Positions 1 through 8,007 of a stretch of 64,000 nt of DNA are shown here, piece after piece. The notes beneath the pieces are model-generated. The model saw nothing but the letters and a program-made list of their open reading frames with translations, ran no database searches and was not told the DNA's origin. The DNA lies in assembly GCF_004769665.1 (NCBI RefSeq), contig NZ_RQGG01000019.1:62001-126000 (forward strand), written 5' to 3'. Position 1 is the first letter of the stretch. Each line of letters begins with the position of its first letter. A program made the translations under genes and the position numbers. The stretch is from Leptospira kemamanensis (GTDB lineage Bacteria > Spirochaetota > Leptospiria > Leptospirales > Leptospiraceae).

Positions 1-502
1 CAATATTAGTCGCAATTCCTGAGAATGCGATTTCTGTGATTTCATCATCGGAACGTTTCATTTTCAGTACGCGCGGGAGGTCATTATCAGAGACAACCAA
101 AATGATTTCGTTATAACGTTTTGTGTTGGATGTGAGGCGAAACGTTCTTCCACTGACGGTTACATTTTCATAACCAGAGAGTAGGCCACCAAGTCCCCCA
201 GAAACACCCTTTAGATCTTGTTTTCCTGCAATGGAGGAATCGGGATTATAAAACCATAAAATGCGACCATTCGAAGAGATGATCCTTCCGTCACTGAAAC
301 GCACATGGAGTTGGTTTGGGCTTTTGTAAGAGACCACGCCAGTGAGGCCACCATTTAGAGTGACAGAGGCGCGAAAACTTTCAAGGGAGTTCATTTTGCC
401 GATGACGGCATTGAGACGATCTCTTCCATCCTCTGCCCAAAGGGAACCCATTTGGACAGAGAAAAGGAGAACGATCTGGATTTTGAGAAGGTATTTTCTC
501 AA
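1..502 (-). CDS. lolA: LolA-like outer-membrane lipoprotein carrier (3' end cut by window)
   Basis: Reading the complementary strand from a TTG at 502 gives a positively charged start (MRKYLLK), a hydrophobic stretch and a likely signal-peptidase site after SLWA. A helix (LNAVIGKMNSLESFRA) and beta-strand segments (GVVSYKSPNQLHVRF, LWFYNPD) follow. This is the layout of LolA, the periplasmic chaperone that carries lipoproteins from the inner to the outer membrane. No ATG gives a complete signal peptide and no clear ribosome-binding site precedes the TTG, so the start is inferred. The gene begins 23 nt after etfA and may be cotranscribed with it. The C-terminus lies beyond the window. The family call is by pattern only. 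Confidence 0.6.
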   Translation of the reverse strand, partial: MRKYLLKIQIVLLFSVQMGSLWAEDGRDRLNAVIGKMNSLESFRASVTLNGGLTGVVSYKSPNQLHVRFSDGRIISSNGRILWFYNPDSSIAGKQDLKGVSGGLGGLLSGYENVTVSGRTFRLTSNTKRYNEIILVVSDNDLPRVLKMKRSDDEITEIAFSGIATNI

Positions 503-515
503 AGTTAGATGGTTC

Positions 516-537
516 GTATTGGGAATTAACCCAATAC
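516..537. other. Hairpin over the etfA stop codon
   Basis: GTATTGGG (516-523) and CCCAATAC (530-537) form a perfect 8-bp stem with a 6-nt loop that contains the etfA stop codon. A T-run follows only on the plus strand, where it is simply the complement of lysine codons. It therefore does not look like a terminator for the leftward genes. It could stabilise the etfA message end or slow transcription into the lolA-like gene. Confidence 0.4.
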
Positions 538-1485
538 TTTTTTGAATTCAGAAGTCAGTGCAGGCACTACTTCAAACAAATCAGCAACAACACCATACGT
601 TGCAACTTTGAAGATCGGAGCATCTCCGTCTTTGTTGATCGCAACGATGTATTTAGAAGATCCCATACCCGCTAAGTGTTGGATGGCTCCGGAAATTCCG
701 CAAGCGATGTAACAGTTAGGGGAGACAGTTTTTCCTGTTTGTCCTACTTGGTGTGAGTGAGAAATCCAACCCGCATCCACAGTCGCACGGGAAGCACCAA
801 GTGCTGCACCGAGTGTGTCTGCTAAGTCTTGGATGATTGGCCAGTTTTCTGGTCCTTTGATTCCGCGTCCGCCAGATACGATGATAGAAGCATCCGCTAA
901 CTGCACTTTGTTTCCACCAGAAAGGTCTTTGGAAAGTGATTTTGTTCTCACTTCGCCAGCAGCTGCACCAGATTTTTCAACCGCACCTGCTCCTTCTTTT
1001 GGAGTTACTTCTTGTGAGTTGGCACGCACAGTGAACATTTGAATGTCAGAAGACACTTTGAAGTTCGCATACGCTTTACCAGAGTAAATTGGTTTTTTTG
1101 CTACTACTTTACCACCATCAACAGAAAGACCCACTGCATCTGCTACGATTCCCGCATTTGCTTTGATCGCGACTCTTGCAGAGTATTCTTTTCCTTGAGC
1201 AGAGTGTGGCATAAGAACCACTGCTGGTTTTTTCTCTTGGATCACGGCAAAAATTCCGTTTGCATAACCTTCTGGTGAAAATTCACCAAGGTTTGCACCA
1301 ATCACAGCATCAGCACCAACTGCTTTCAAATCACCAGCAAACGCGTCAACGTTGTCAGTGATGATGAGAGTATGAACCTTACCACCGATTGCATCCGCAA
1401 TTTTGCGACCTGCAGAGGTAAGTTCTTTTGAGATTTTTTTAAGTTCGCCGTTTTTTAATTCACCAACTACTAAAACATCAGCCAT
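526..1485 (-). CDS. etfA: Electron transfer flavoprotein alpha subunit
   Basis: 319 aa, the usual length for EtfA. With EtfB it forms a soluble FAD heterodimer that passes electrons from acyl-CoA dehydrogenases to the quinone pool. The N-terminal half is the ETF alpha/beta fold. The C-terminal FAD domain is clear: [12 protein letters not shown], then [19 protein letters not shown] and [16 protein letters not shown] lies 6 nt before the ATG. It follows etfB after a 10-nt gap, so the two are an operon. An acyl-CoA dehydrogenase that could use this ETF is encoded at 6760-7944. Confidence 0.95.
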   Translation of the reverse strand: MADVLVVGELKNGELKKISKELTSAGRKIADAIGGKVHTLIITDNVDAFAGDLKAVGADAVIGANLGEFSPEGYANGIFAVIQEKKPAVVLMPHSAQGKEYSARVAIKANAGIVADAVGLSVDGGKVVAKKPIYSGKAYANFKVSSDIQMFTVRANSQEVTPKEGAGAVEKSGAAAGEVRTKSLSKDLSGGNKVQLADASIIVSGGRGIKGPENWPIIQDLADTLGAALGASRATVDAGWISHSHQVGQTGKTVSPNCYIACGISGAIQHLAGMGSSKYIVAINKDGDAPIFKVATYGVVADLFEVVPALTSEFKKVLG

Positions 1486-1495
1486 GTTCGTCTCC

Positions 1496-2257
1496 TTAGA
1501 TGACCTTCGCTTCTTCGCGAAGAGCTTTTACAAGTTGAGATGCAAAACCTTGTGCATCTGCTGCTTCCAGTTTTCGACCAGCGATACGTGGAGGAGGTGG
1601 TTCAAGAGAAACAACTTCGAGTTTGGATCCAGTAGCACCGAGTTCCTCTGGTTTTTTCACATCGACTGGTTTTTTCTTCGCAGACATGATTCCTTTTAAA
1701 CTTGGGTATCTTGGTTCGTTCAAACCTTTTTGCGCAGTCACGGCAAGAGGAGCAGAAGTTTCAACCACTTCAGTTCCACCTTCGATCTCGCGAGTTGCTG
1801 TTACTTTTTTGCCATCAAACTCAAGTTTGAGTGCCATTGCAACGTGAGGAACATTGAGTCTCTCTGCAATTTGAACAACTACTTGTGAGCTGTCAGTATC
1901 GATGGATTGACGACCACCGATCACTACATCTGCATTTTCAGCTTTGATGAAATTCGCAAGAAGTTCGGAAGTGTATGTAGAGTCAAAAGTTACATAGTCA
2001 TCCACTTTTACATGAACGGCTCTGTCCACACCCATAGCGTAGGCAGTGCGAAGTGCTTCTACGACACGGTCCGGGCCGAGGGACACTGCGATGACTTCTC
2101 CACCGCTTTTTTCACGAATTCTGATTCCCTCTTCGATTGCAAATTCATCATAAGGAGAGATGATCCATTTTACGCCAGCTTCGTTGATCGACTTGTCACC
2201 GACCTTGATATTGGTTTCCGTATCCGGAACCTGCTTTACTAGAACAACAATTTTCAT
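1496..2257 (-). CDS. etfB: Electron transfer flavoprotein beta subunit
   Basis: 253 aa, normal for EtfB. It starts MKIVVLVKQVPDTE, the classic EtfB N-terminus, and continues with NEAGVKWIISPYDEFAIEE, VIAVSLGPDRVVEALR, DVVIGGRQSIDTDSSQV (AMP-binding region) and the C-terminal anchor segment ARKLEAADAQGFASQLVKAL that wraps EtfA. It is the first gene of the leftward etfBA pair. A G-rich stretch (GGGGTTAAGGA) precedes the ATG. The 67 bp upstream separate it from the small membrane gene transcribed in the same direction. Confidence 0.95.
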   Translation of the reverse strand: MKIVVLVKQVPDTETNIKVGDKSINEAGVKWIISPYDEFAIEEGIRIREKSGGEVIAVSLGPDRVVEALRTAYAMGVDRAVHVKVDDYVTFDSTYTSELLANFIKAENADVVIGGRQSIDTDSSQVVVQIAERLNVPHVAMALKLEFDGKKVTATREIEGGTEVVETSAPLAVTAQKGLNEPRYPSLKGIMSAKKKPVDVKKPEELGATGSKLEVVSLEPPPPRIAGRKLEAADAQGFASQLVKALREEAKVI

Positions 2258-2324
2258 TCCTTAACCCCGTTTTCGTGGATTACCTTAGACCAGAAAACGA
2301 GAGGGAAGTCATAAGGGAAGTAAT

Positions 2325-2624
2325 TTATTCTCGAAAGAAGCTGTATTTGCTCCAATTGTAAGCCCAAATGATCCAAACGATGACCACAAGCACGTTGGCG
2401 TCACTTCGCAGATAGAACTGGAATCCGATTGTGAGTGGTAAGGTTAGGAAAAGTACAAAGGCAAGGAGAAGGATGAGGTGGGGTTTGGATTTCCACTGGG
2501 TGCTTGCCGTTTGGATTTCCTGAAGGATGTTCCCTTTTGGACCTGTCACTTCGGATCGGAAACGAAACCAGTAAAGAAGGCTAAACAAAAGGAAAAGAGA
2601 GAAATGCAAAAAAAGAAAGAACAT
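2325..2624 (-). CDS. Small two-segment membrane protein, unknown function
   Basis: About 99 aa starting MFFLFLHFSLFLLFS. One hydrophobic segment lies at the N-terminus, then a short soluble part (SEVTGPKGNILQEIQTAST), then a second hydrophobic region (residues about 55-90) ending in SKYSFFRE. No known family is recognised. The open frame extends further upstream into the UbiA-like gene, but the reading inside that gene is not plausible protein. The ATG at 2624, 18 nt after the upstream stop, is the sensible start. It is probably cotranscribed with the UbiA-like gene. Confidence 0.55.
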   Translation of the reverse strand: MFFLFLHFSLFLLFSLLYWFRFRSEVTGPKGNILQEIQTASTQWKSKPHLILLLAFVLFLTLPLTIGFQFYLRSDANVLVVIVWIIWAYNWSKYSFFRE

Positions 2625-2641
2625 AAACCCAAGCTTATTTT

Positions 2642-3478
2642 TTAGCGAAGTCCAGAGAAGAAAAAAATGATCTGTGGGAGAAACATCGGTAGATACGAAA
2701 GTTCTGCCAAGGATTTGAGGGTGGTTGCATTTTGTTTCAGAAAGGATGTGGTGAGTAACCAAAGGTAGGAAAGGCAGAGTCCCAAACAAAATACCAAGGG
2801 GATGGTTTGGAAAAAAAACGAAAGCGAAAGACACAAAAGTCCAAAACCAAGGAAACCTCGTGAAAAAAACTGCATCTGTTCCAACGAAAGAAAGCGACTC
2901 AAGACAAAGGTCTCTTGGCTTTTGTCTATATCCCGGTCAAGATTGTAAGTGAATAAAACATTGGCAAAGACGTGTTGGAAAAATAAAAAAGCCACCCACC
3001 AAGTATGAGTTCCCATAGGAAAAGGAAGCAGGATTCCCCAGGTATAAAATACTGAAACCAAAATTTCTTTGGGAAAGGGAGAGAGTCGTTTCACAACAAG
3101 AAGTAGGATAACCCCAAAAGAGATTAAAAAGATTTGGTTTGCGAATAAAAACTTCCATTCCCAAACGAGAACGAAACTACAAGAAAGTACGACAGAAAAT
3201 ACAATCATCCATTTGATTTTGGTTTGGTGTTCCCCAAAAAAAAGGGAACGAAGTGTGGGAGTTCCGATTTCTTTTTTCGCATCCCAGAGATGATCCAAAA
3301 GATAGAGCCCCCAAACGGAAACGAGATAAAAGAGAATTTGGGAAACTCGAAGTGGTGTTTGGTAGTAGTGACTTAAAAAACTGAGGTTGGCCCCTACAGA
3401 GACAACGACATCAAACGATCCATACGAAACAAATTGGAAGAACCAAGTTGTCCACTTGGGTTCTTTTGTTTGGAACAT
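2642..3478 (-). CDS. Divergent UbiA-superfamily membrane protein
   Basis: 278 aa, strongly hydrophobic with about eight or nine membrane segments. Two acidic motifs sit in the loops expected for UbiA prenyltransferases: LLDHLWDAKKE in the first part (compare NDxxDxxxD) and YNLDRDIDKSQ in the second (compare DxxxD). The first motif lacks the usual Asn and its last acidic residue is Glu. Either it uses an unusual prenyl substrate or it is a drifted member. It starts divergently from the nucleotidyl cyclase, with 78 bp between the two starts, and is followed by the small membrane protein. The substrate is unknown. Confidence 0.55.
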   Translation of the reverse strand: MFQTKEPKWTTWFFQFVSYGSFDVVVSVGANLSFLSHYYQTPLRVSQILFYLVSVWGLYLLDHLWDAKKEIGTPTLRSLFFGEHQTKIKWMIVFSVVLSCSFVLVWEWKFLFANQIFLISFGVILLLVVKRLSPFPKEILVSVFYTWGILLPFPMGTHTWWVAFLFFQHVFANVLFTYNLDRDIDKSQETFVLSRFLSLEQMQFFSRGFLGFGLLCLSLSFFFQTIPLVFCLGLCLSYLWLLTTSFLKQNATTLKSLAELSYLPMFLPQIIFFFSGLR

Positions 3479-3556
3479 AGTTCACTCTTACCACAAAGGA
3501 ATCCTTTGGCAAAAAGAAAATTCCCTTGCCACAAAAACTTTCACAGTCTCAAATGT

Positions 3557-4912
3557 ATGGCAATGTTCAGGTCACTTCGAAACGCCATTTATTCTGTATA
3601 TTGTATCCGTGACCAATTCCCCAAATACATGTCGGAGCTTCTTTCGGAAGAAGAGGCCCTGGGAGCTCTTTTTGCAGTTCGGTTTCGGTATGTGATTGGG
3701 TTTGCCCTCATTGCGAGCGCCATTGCCAATATTAGCAATATTGAAACCATTTGGGGGTATTTGGTTAATTTTATTGGCATTACTGTTTATTTCATCAATA
3801 CATTTATCCATTTGCATATTCTGAAACAAAAGAATAACAAATGGAAATCTAGATATGACTACATCAGTCTACTCATTGACAATCTTTTGATTACCATAAC
3901 CATCCTCAATTGGTATTGGATCAAAGGGAATGGAAATCCCAATTTTTTGGTGAAAACACCTCTCCTTATTTATTATCTACTTCCACTCTCCTTGTGTTTG
4001 TTCCAATATCGATTTTCCCTTGTTGTCTTTTCCTTTGTTTGTTTTCTACTCAGTTATTATTCTTTCATTGCGGCCGCTTTACATGACCCAGATGCCGTTG
4101 TGAGTTTGGATTGGACAAGTTATGTGTTAGGTGATGAAATTATTTTACTAGATGCTCTTGTTTCCAAACCAGTGATATATCTCATCCTTGTTTTTGCGAT
4201 CTCGTATGGAATCTTTCGTAGCCTTCGGATGTTACTCAAGTTTGCCGCTTCGGAAACACAAAAAACGACACTTTCCCGTTACTTTTCGCCAGATTTGGTA
4301 TCGGAAATTGTTTCTGATCCAGAGGTGATTGGACGTGGGAAACGCCAACAAGTAACAGTCCTTTTCAGTGATATCCGTGGGTTTACTCAATTTTCTGAAC
4401 TGCTTGATCCAGAAGAATTATCCATCTTTCTTACCGAATTTCGAAGGCGAATGGTTCGGGTGATTTTCCAAAACAAAGGGAGTTTGGATAAATTCATTGG
4501 GGATGCTGTGATGGTGACTTTCGGAACTCCCTTACCTTCGGAAGTTCCTGGGGAAGATACAAAAAATGCAGTGAATGCCGCCAAGGCAATGTTAGATGAA
4601 CTTAGGCTATGGAATGAGGAACGAAAGGCCCAAGGCCAGGTAGAAATCAAAATTGGAATTGGAATTCATTCTGGAGAAGTGTTTTGTGGGAGCATTGGAT
4701 CGGAAGAACGTATGGAATATACGGTAATAGGTGATACTGTGAATACTGCATCACGGATTGAATCAGCATGCAAACAAATTGGTTCCCCACTTCTCATTTC
4801 AGAAGTTGTATGGAATGAAATTGGTTGTCCAGAAGCTTGGAAAAAATACGAAGATGTTCTATTGCCTGGAAGGGAACAAAAAATTCATTTGTATGCCTAC
4901 CAAAACCTGTGA
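3557..4912 (+). CDS. Membrane-anchored class III adenylate/guanylate cyclase
   Basis: About 451 aa. Residues about 40-240 hold several membrane segments. The C-terminal third is a class III cyclase domain. FSDIRGFT (metal Asp about residue 272) and DKFIGDAVMVTFG (second metal Asp about residue 316) provide both metal ligands. VIGDTVNTASRIE carries the transition-state Asn and Arg. All residues needed for activity are therefore present, and it should make cAMP or cGMP at the inner membrane. An in-frame ATG at 3563 is an alternative start. The open frame runs further upstream, but that part overlaps the divergent gene's promoter region. It meets the next gene tail to tail with one base between the stop codons. 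Two cyclic-nucleotide-binding proteins are encoded at 16257-18022. Confidence 0.85.
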   Translation: MAMFRSLRNAIYSVYCIRDQFPKYMSELLSEEEALGALFAVRFRYVIGFALIASAIANISNIETIWGYLVNFIGITVYFINTFIHLHILKQKNNKWKSRYDYISLLIDNLLITITILNWYWIKGNGNPNFLVKTPLLIYYLLPLSLCLFQYRFSLVVFSFVCFLLSYYSFIAAALHDPDAVVSLDWTSYVLGDEIILLDALVSKPVIYLILVFAISYGIFRSLRMLLKFAASETQKTTLSRYFSPDLVSEIVSDPEVIGRGKRQQVTVLFSDIRGFTQFSELLDPEELSIFLTEFRRRMVRVIFQNKGSLDKFIGDAVMVTFGTPLPSEVPGEDTKNAVNAAKAMLDELRLWNEERKAQGQVEIKIGIGIHSGEVFCGSIGSEERMEYTVIGDTVNTASRIESACKQIGSPLLISEVVWNEIGCPEAWKKYEDVLLPGREQKIHLYAYQNL

Positions 4913-4913
4913 T

Positions 4914-6386
4914 TTAGATATTTAGGTTTAATTTATAAACTGCATCGTGTAAGGCGGGGTGCAGTTCTGGATCGATGATATAAATCACTCTTGTGGTGCC
5001 CGCTTGTAAGGCAAGATCCATAATCGCTTTCCTTCGATCGATTTTGATACTTTTCAAATCAAAATCAGCGATTTTGAATTTGATCCCTTTTTGGAAGACC
5101 GGGTTGATGCTACAAATCCTTTGGAGTTTGGGTCTTGTTTGGTAACGACCTACATCAAGTACTAAGCAAATATCAAAATGGGCACGTCTTTCCGAATCCA
5201 CAGAAGCCGTGATCACGAAGTCGCCAAAATTGATGATGTTTTCGTTATTGGTAAGAGAACTTCCTACATAATCCAGTAGGTGGCGTATGTTTTTGTTGCT
5301 ATAAGAAAAAAACGAATCATTTAAGATCATTTTAAGAGCAGTAGAAGATTTAAATGCTGGCCTCCAAGGTTGGTTGGAAGTGAGAGACGCATATTCACTG
5401 GCTAAAGAAAGAATGGCAATGTCTTCTTCAAAACTGGAAGAGGTGACATTGTTTTCTTGTAAGTGTAATTGGAGTTCGATGTCTTGTGTGATCCTTTCTT
5501 TTCCGACTTCTCTATTGTATTTATCACGAACTGACATGAGTTTGGTGAAAAGGGATCTTGGATCAGGGAAATTATTATTCACACCATTCCCACGATACGG
5601 CCTGTGATGGTTTAGAATCAGAGTCCTAACATGAGATTCTATTTCGGGAGCAGGAAGGGTCATCAAATAACTGATGATCGGGTGTTGTTGGACAACTGCA
5701 TATTCTTCTTTCGTGAGTTTGGGAGTTTGTTTGACTTCGAGTCTAGAATAACCCACATCCATCAGATAACTTGCCATCATAAGGCTCAAATGGTCTTTTT
5801 TATTGGATTCTTCTTTTCCTTCATTCACAATCTTACGGGTGCGAACCTTCATTCCCATAGCAACCACAGTTCGTTTGGTCATAAGTTCCGACTCAACCGA
5901 AACACCTGCTACACTTAAGATTTCTAATATATTAAAAATCCCTAATTCAAAGTCTGGGTTACTTGTAAAATCAGTGAGAAGTTCATTCACTGAGTTTTGT
6001 ACAAAGACAGCTTGGTCAGAGGAAAAGGAAGTTTTTCGTAAATCTTCGATTAACGCCTGTGATTGTTTGGCAAATCGGGAAGTTTTTTCAATATCAAATA
6101 ATTTGGTAGTTCGGCCTGGTTCTAAGTAAGGTTTATCGGCACCATTTGGTTTTGTTTTTTTTAATTCAGAGATAAGAAAGTAAACCCCTTGCATTTCAAA
6201 TTTCAAAAGTTTACCGAAGTCTGCTTCTGTTGGGTTTCTTTTTTTATGAATTAAAATTTGTCCGTCTTTATTGTATAAATCGAGTGGGATGTTTTGGTTT
6301 TTACGAAAACTATTGAGTGATTCTTCGGTTAACTCAAATTTTGCGAGCTTTTCTCTAGGTACTATATTTGTATCATTTATGCTCAT
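4914..6386 (-). CDS. HD-GYP-related protein, probably catalytically degenerate
   Basis: 490 aa. The middle part resembles HD-GYP c-di-GMP phosphodiesterases: SLMMASYLMDVGY occupies the place of the ALLHDIGK segment, VVQQHPIISYLM matches the second motif (QHP), and NHHRPYRGNGV matches HHExxDGxGYP. The HD dyad reads MD, the Glu after HH is missing, and GYP is absent, so at least two metal ligands appear lost. The C-terminal 170 residues show no recognised domain. It may act as a c-di-GMP or protein sensor rather than an enzyme. It is a single gene, convergent with the cyclase, with a 373-bp intergenic region upstream. Confidence 0.6.
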   Translation of the reverse strand: MSINDTNIVPREKLAKFELTEESLNSFRKNQNIPLDLYNKDGQILIHKKRNPTEADFGKLLKFEMQGVYFLISELKKTKPNGADKPYLEPGRTTKLFDIEKTSRFAKQSQALIEDLRKTSFSSDQAVFVQNSVNELLTDFTSNPDFELGIFNILEILSVAGVSVESELMTKRTVVAMGMKVRTRKIVNEGKEESNKKDHLSLMMASYLMDVGYSRLEVKQTPKLTKEEYAVVQQHPIISYLMTLPAPEIESHVRTLILNHHRPYRGNGVNNNFPDPRSLFTKLMSVRDKYNREVGKERITQDIELQLHLQENNVTSSSFEEDIAILSLASEYASLTSNQPWRPAFKSSTALKMILNDSFFSYSNKNIRHLLDYVGSSLTNNENIINFGDFVITASVDSERRAHFDICLVLDVGRYQTRPKLQRICSINPVFQKGIKFKIADFDLKSIKIDRRKAIMDLALQAGTTRVIYIIDPELHPALHDAVYKLNLNI

Positions 6387-6759
6387 TGGAAACTAAACTC
6401 ATTCGACGTAATAAACTTTATGAATGTTTAGGCGATGATGGTATCTATTCCTTAATTTGTAAATTCATTCCCAAGTTTTGAGTTTCATTTTAGTTTTTAG
6501 GGAATTTCCGTAAGTAGTAATCCCAATCTAAAGTAGTGGATGTTTCGTTTCCAATTAGTTTTGAAACGAATCGTATATAGATGTGTCATCTTCGAAACAT
6601 CTGCTAATTAATGTTAGATTATCTACTAAAGGTTCGGTGACTGTTTTGGTTGGGACGGAAAAAGAACGTTCGTTTTTGAGACAAATTGGAACATTTGAGT
6701 GCATTTCCCTCTGATTTTTTCGTTTACAGTTTCAGGAAAAGTACGAAAAAATCTTCTCT
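6387..6759. other. 373-bp non-coding region with nested inverted repeats
   Basis: This region separates two divergent genes and contains no convincing ORF. It must hold both promoters, but I see no strong consensus promoter. Two perfect inverted repeats share sequence: GATGTTTCG (6539-6547) with CGAAACATC (6593-6601), and TTCGTTTC (6544-6551) with GAAACGAA (6563-6570). Because 6544-6547 belongs to both, the two pairings are mutually exclusive. The rest is plain AT-rich sequence. Confidence 0.5.
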
Positions 6760-7944
6760 ATGAGTATTGTTACGACCAAAAAATCTTCTTATGATTTATT
6801 CAATCCAACAGATGACCACTTAAGCCTAAGGCAGTCTGTTGCTTCTTTTGCAGAACGTGAACTTGATGAACAAGCAAAGGAAAATGATGAAACTGAATCG
6901 TTTAATGAAATGTTGTTCAAACGTTTGGGATCGGAATTGGGAATTTTTGGGATTACAGTTCCAGAGGAAGAGGGGGGCCACGGACTCGATCCACTTGCTT
7001 CCGTAATCATTCATGAAGAGATGAGTCGTTTTGATCCAGGGTTTACGTTATCGTATTTGGCTCATGAAGTTCTATTTGTGAATAATTTCTTTTATAGTTC
7101 GAATCCGTCGCAGCGCAGTCGATACTTGAGCAAAGTCATCACTGGTGAATGGATTGGTGGGATGGGTATGACGGAACCTGGTGCGGGAACAGATGTTTTG
7201 GGGATGGCAACTCATGCTGTGAAAAAGGGAGATCGTTATATCATTAACGGGGTCAAACAATACATCACCAATGGTTCCGTAGGCCAAGTGTTCGTCTTAT
7301 ATACCAAGTTAGAGAAAAACGCTAAAAAAATGACCTCCTTTATTATCGAGTCGTCTTACAAAGGTTTTTCGGTCGGAAAAAAAGAAGAAAAGATGGGAAT
7401 GCGTTCTTCTCCAACCACACAACTTGTTTTTGAAGATATGGAAGTTCCAGAGGAAAATCTTTTGGGAGTTGAAAACGGTGCCATCACCCATATGATGCGA
7501 AACTTAGAAATTGAACGAGTGACGCTCGCTGCACAGTCTCTTGGGATTGCTCGTCGTTGTGTGGACATTATGTGTGATTATACCGTTCGCCATAGGGAAG
7601 CTTTTGGGAAAAAACTGATGGAATTTGGTCAAATCCAAAGATTGGTTGCAGAGTCGTATGCAGACTACCAAGCCGCAAGAGCCCTCGTTTACCAAGTGGC
7701 AAGTGAGCTTGGACCCGATGTTCGTAACTCCCTTGGTGCGGCTTCAGCAAAACTTGTAGCCACACAAATGGCAGAACGAGTTTCTAGAAACGCTATACAA
7801 GTATTAGGCGGTTATGGGTATTGTCGTGAATACCCAGTAGAAAGACTCCACAGGGATGCGATTCTACTGAGCATTGGTGGAGGAACAAACGAAGCCATGC
7901 AAAAAAACATTGCCAGTGACTTAAAAAAACTATGGTCGGAGTGA
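6760..7944 (+). CDS. Acyl-CoA dehydrogenase, isovaleryl-CoA-dehydrogenase-like active site
   Basis: 394 aa, the normal family length. FAD motifs are clear: MTEPGAGTDVLGM, then RHREAFGKKLMEFG and QVLGGYGYCREYPVER. The usual catalytic Glu in the YEGT motif is replaced (SIGGGTNEAM). A Glu is present in NLEIERVTLAAQSLG instead, the alternate position used by isovaleryl-CoA and long-chain dehydrogenases. A branched-chain or long-chain substrate is therefore likely. Electrons would go to EtfAB (526-2257). No ribosome-binding site is obvious before the ATG. It stands alone, 63 bp before the next rightward gene. Confidence 0.9.
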   Translation: MSIVTTKKSSYDLFNPTDDHLSLRQSVASFAERELDEQAKENDETESFNEMLFKRLGSELGIFGITVPEEEGGHGLDPLASVIIHEEMSRFDPGFTLSYLAHEVLFVNNFFYSSNPSQRSRYLSKVITGEWIGGMGMTEPGAGTDVLGMATHAVKKGDRYIINGVKQYITNGSVGQVFVLYTKLEKNAKKMTSFIIESSYKGFSVGKKEEKMGMRSSPTTQLVFEDMEVPEENLLGVENGAITHMMRNLEIERVTLAAQSLGIARRCVDIMCDYTVRHREAFGKKLMEFGQIQRLVAESYADYQAARALVYQVASELGPDVRNSLGAASAKLVATQMAERVSRNAIQVLGGYGYCREYPVERLHRDAILLSIGGGTNEAMQKNIASDLKKLWSE

Positions 7945-8007
7945 GGAATTCCGAGCGATAGGTAAAACTTTTTCCCATTCAATTTTCAGAATCAGTCTAC
8001 TGGTTAC

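Noticed and set aside
516..543. Plus-strand terminator (8-bp stem plus T-run) at the etfA end
   Set aside because: No rightward gene precedes it; the T-run is the complement of etfA lysine codons.
2625..2834. Longer version of the small membrane protein starting inside the UbiA-like gene
   Set aside because: Overlap of nearly 200 bp with a real gene and non-protein-like residues; ATG 2624 is sufficient.
3434..3556. Longer N-terminus for the cyclase
   Set aside because: It would overlap the start of the divergent UbiA-like gene and has implausible Cys/Pro-rich sequence.
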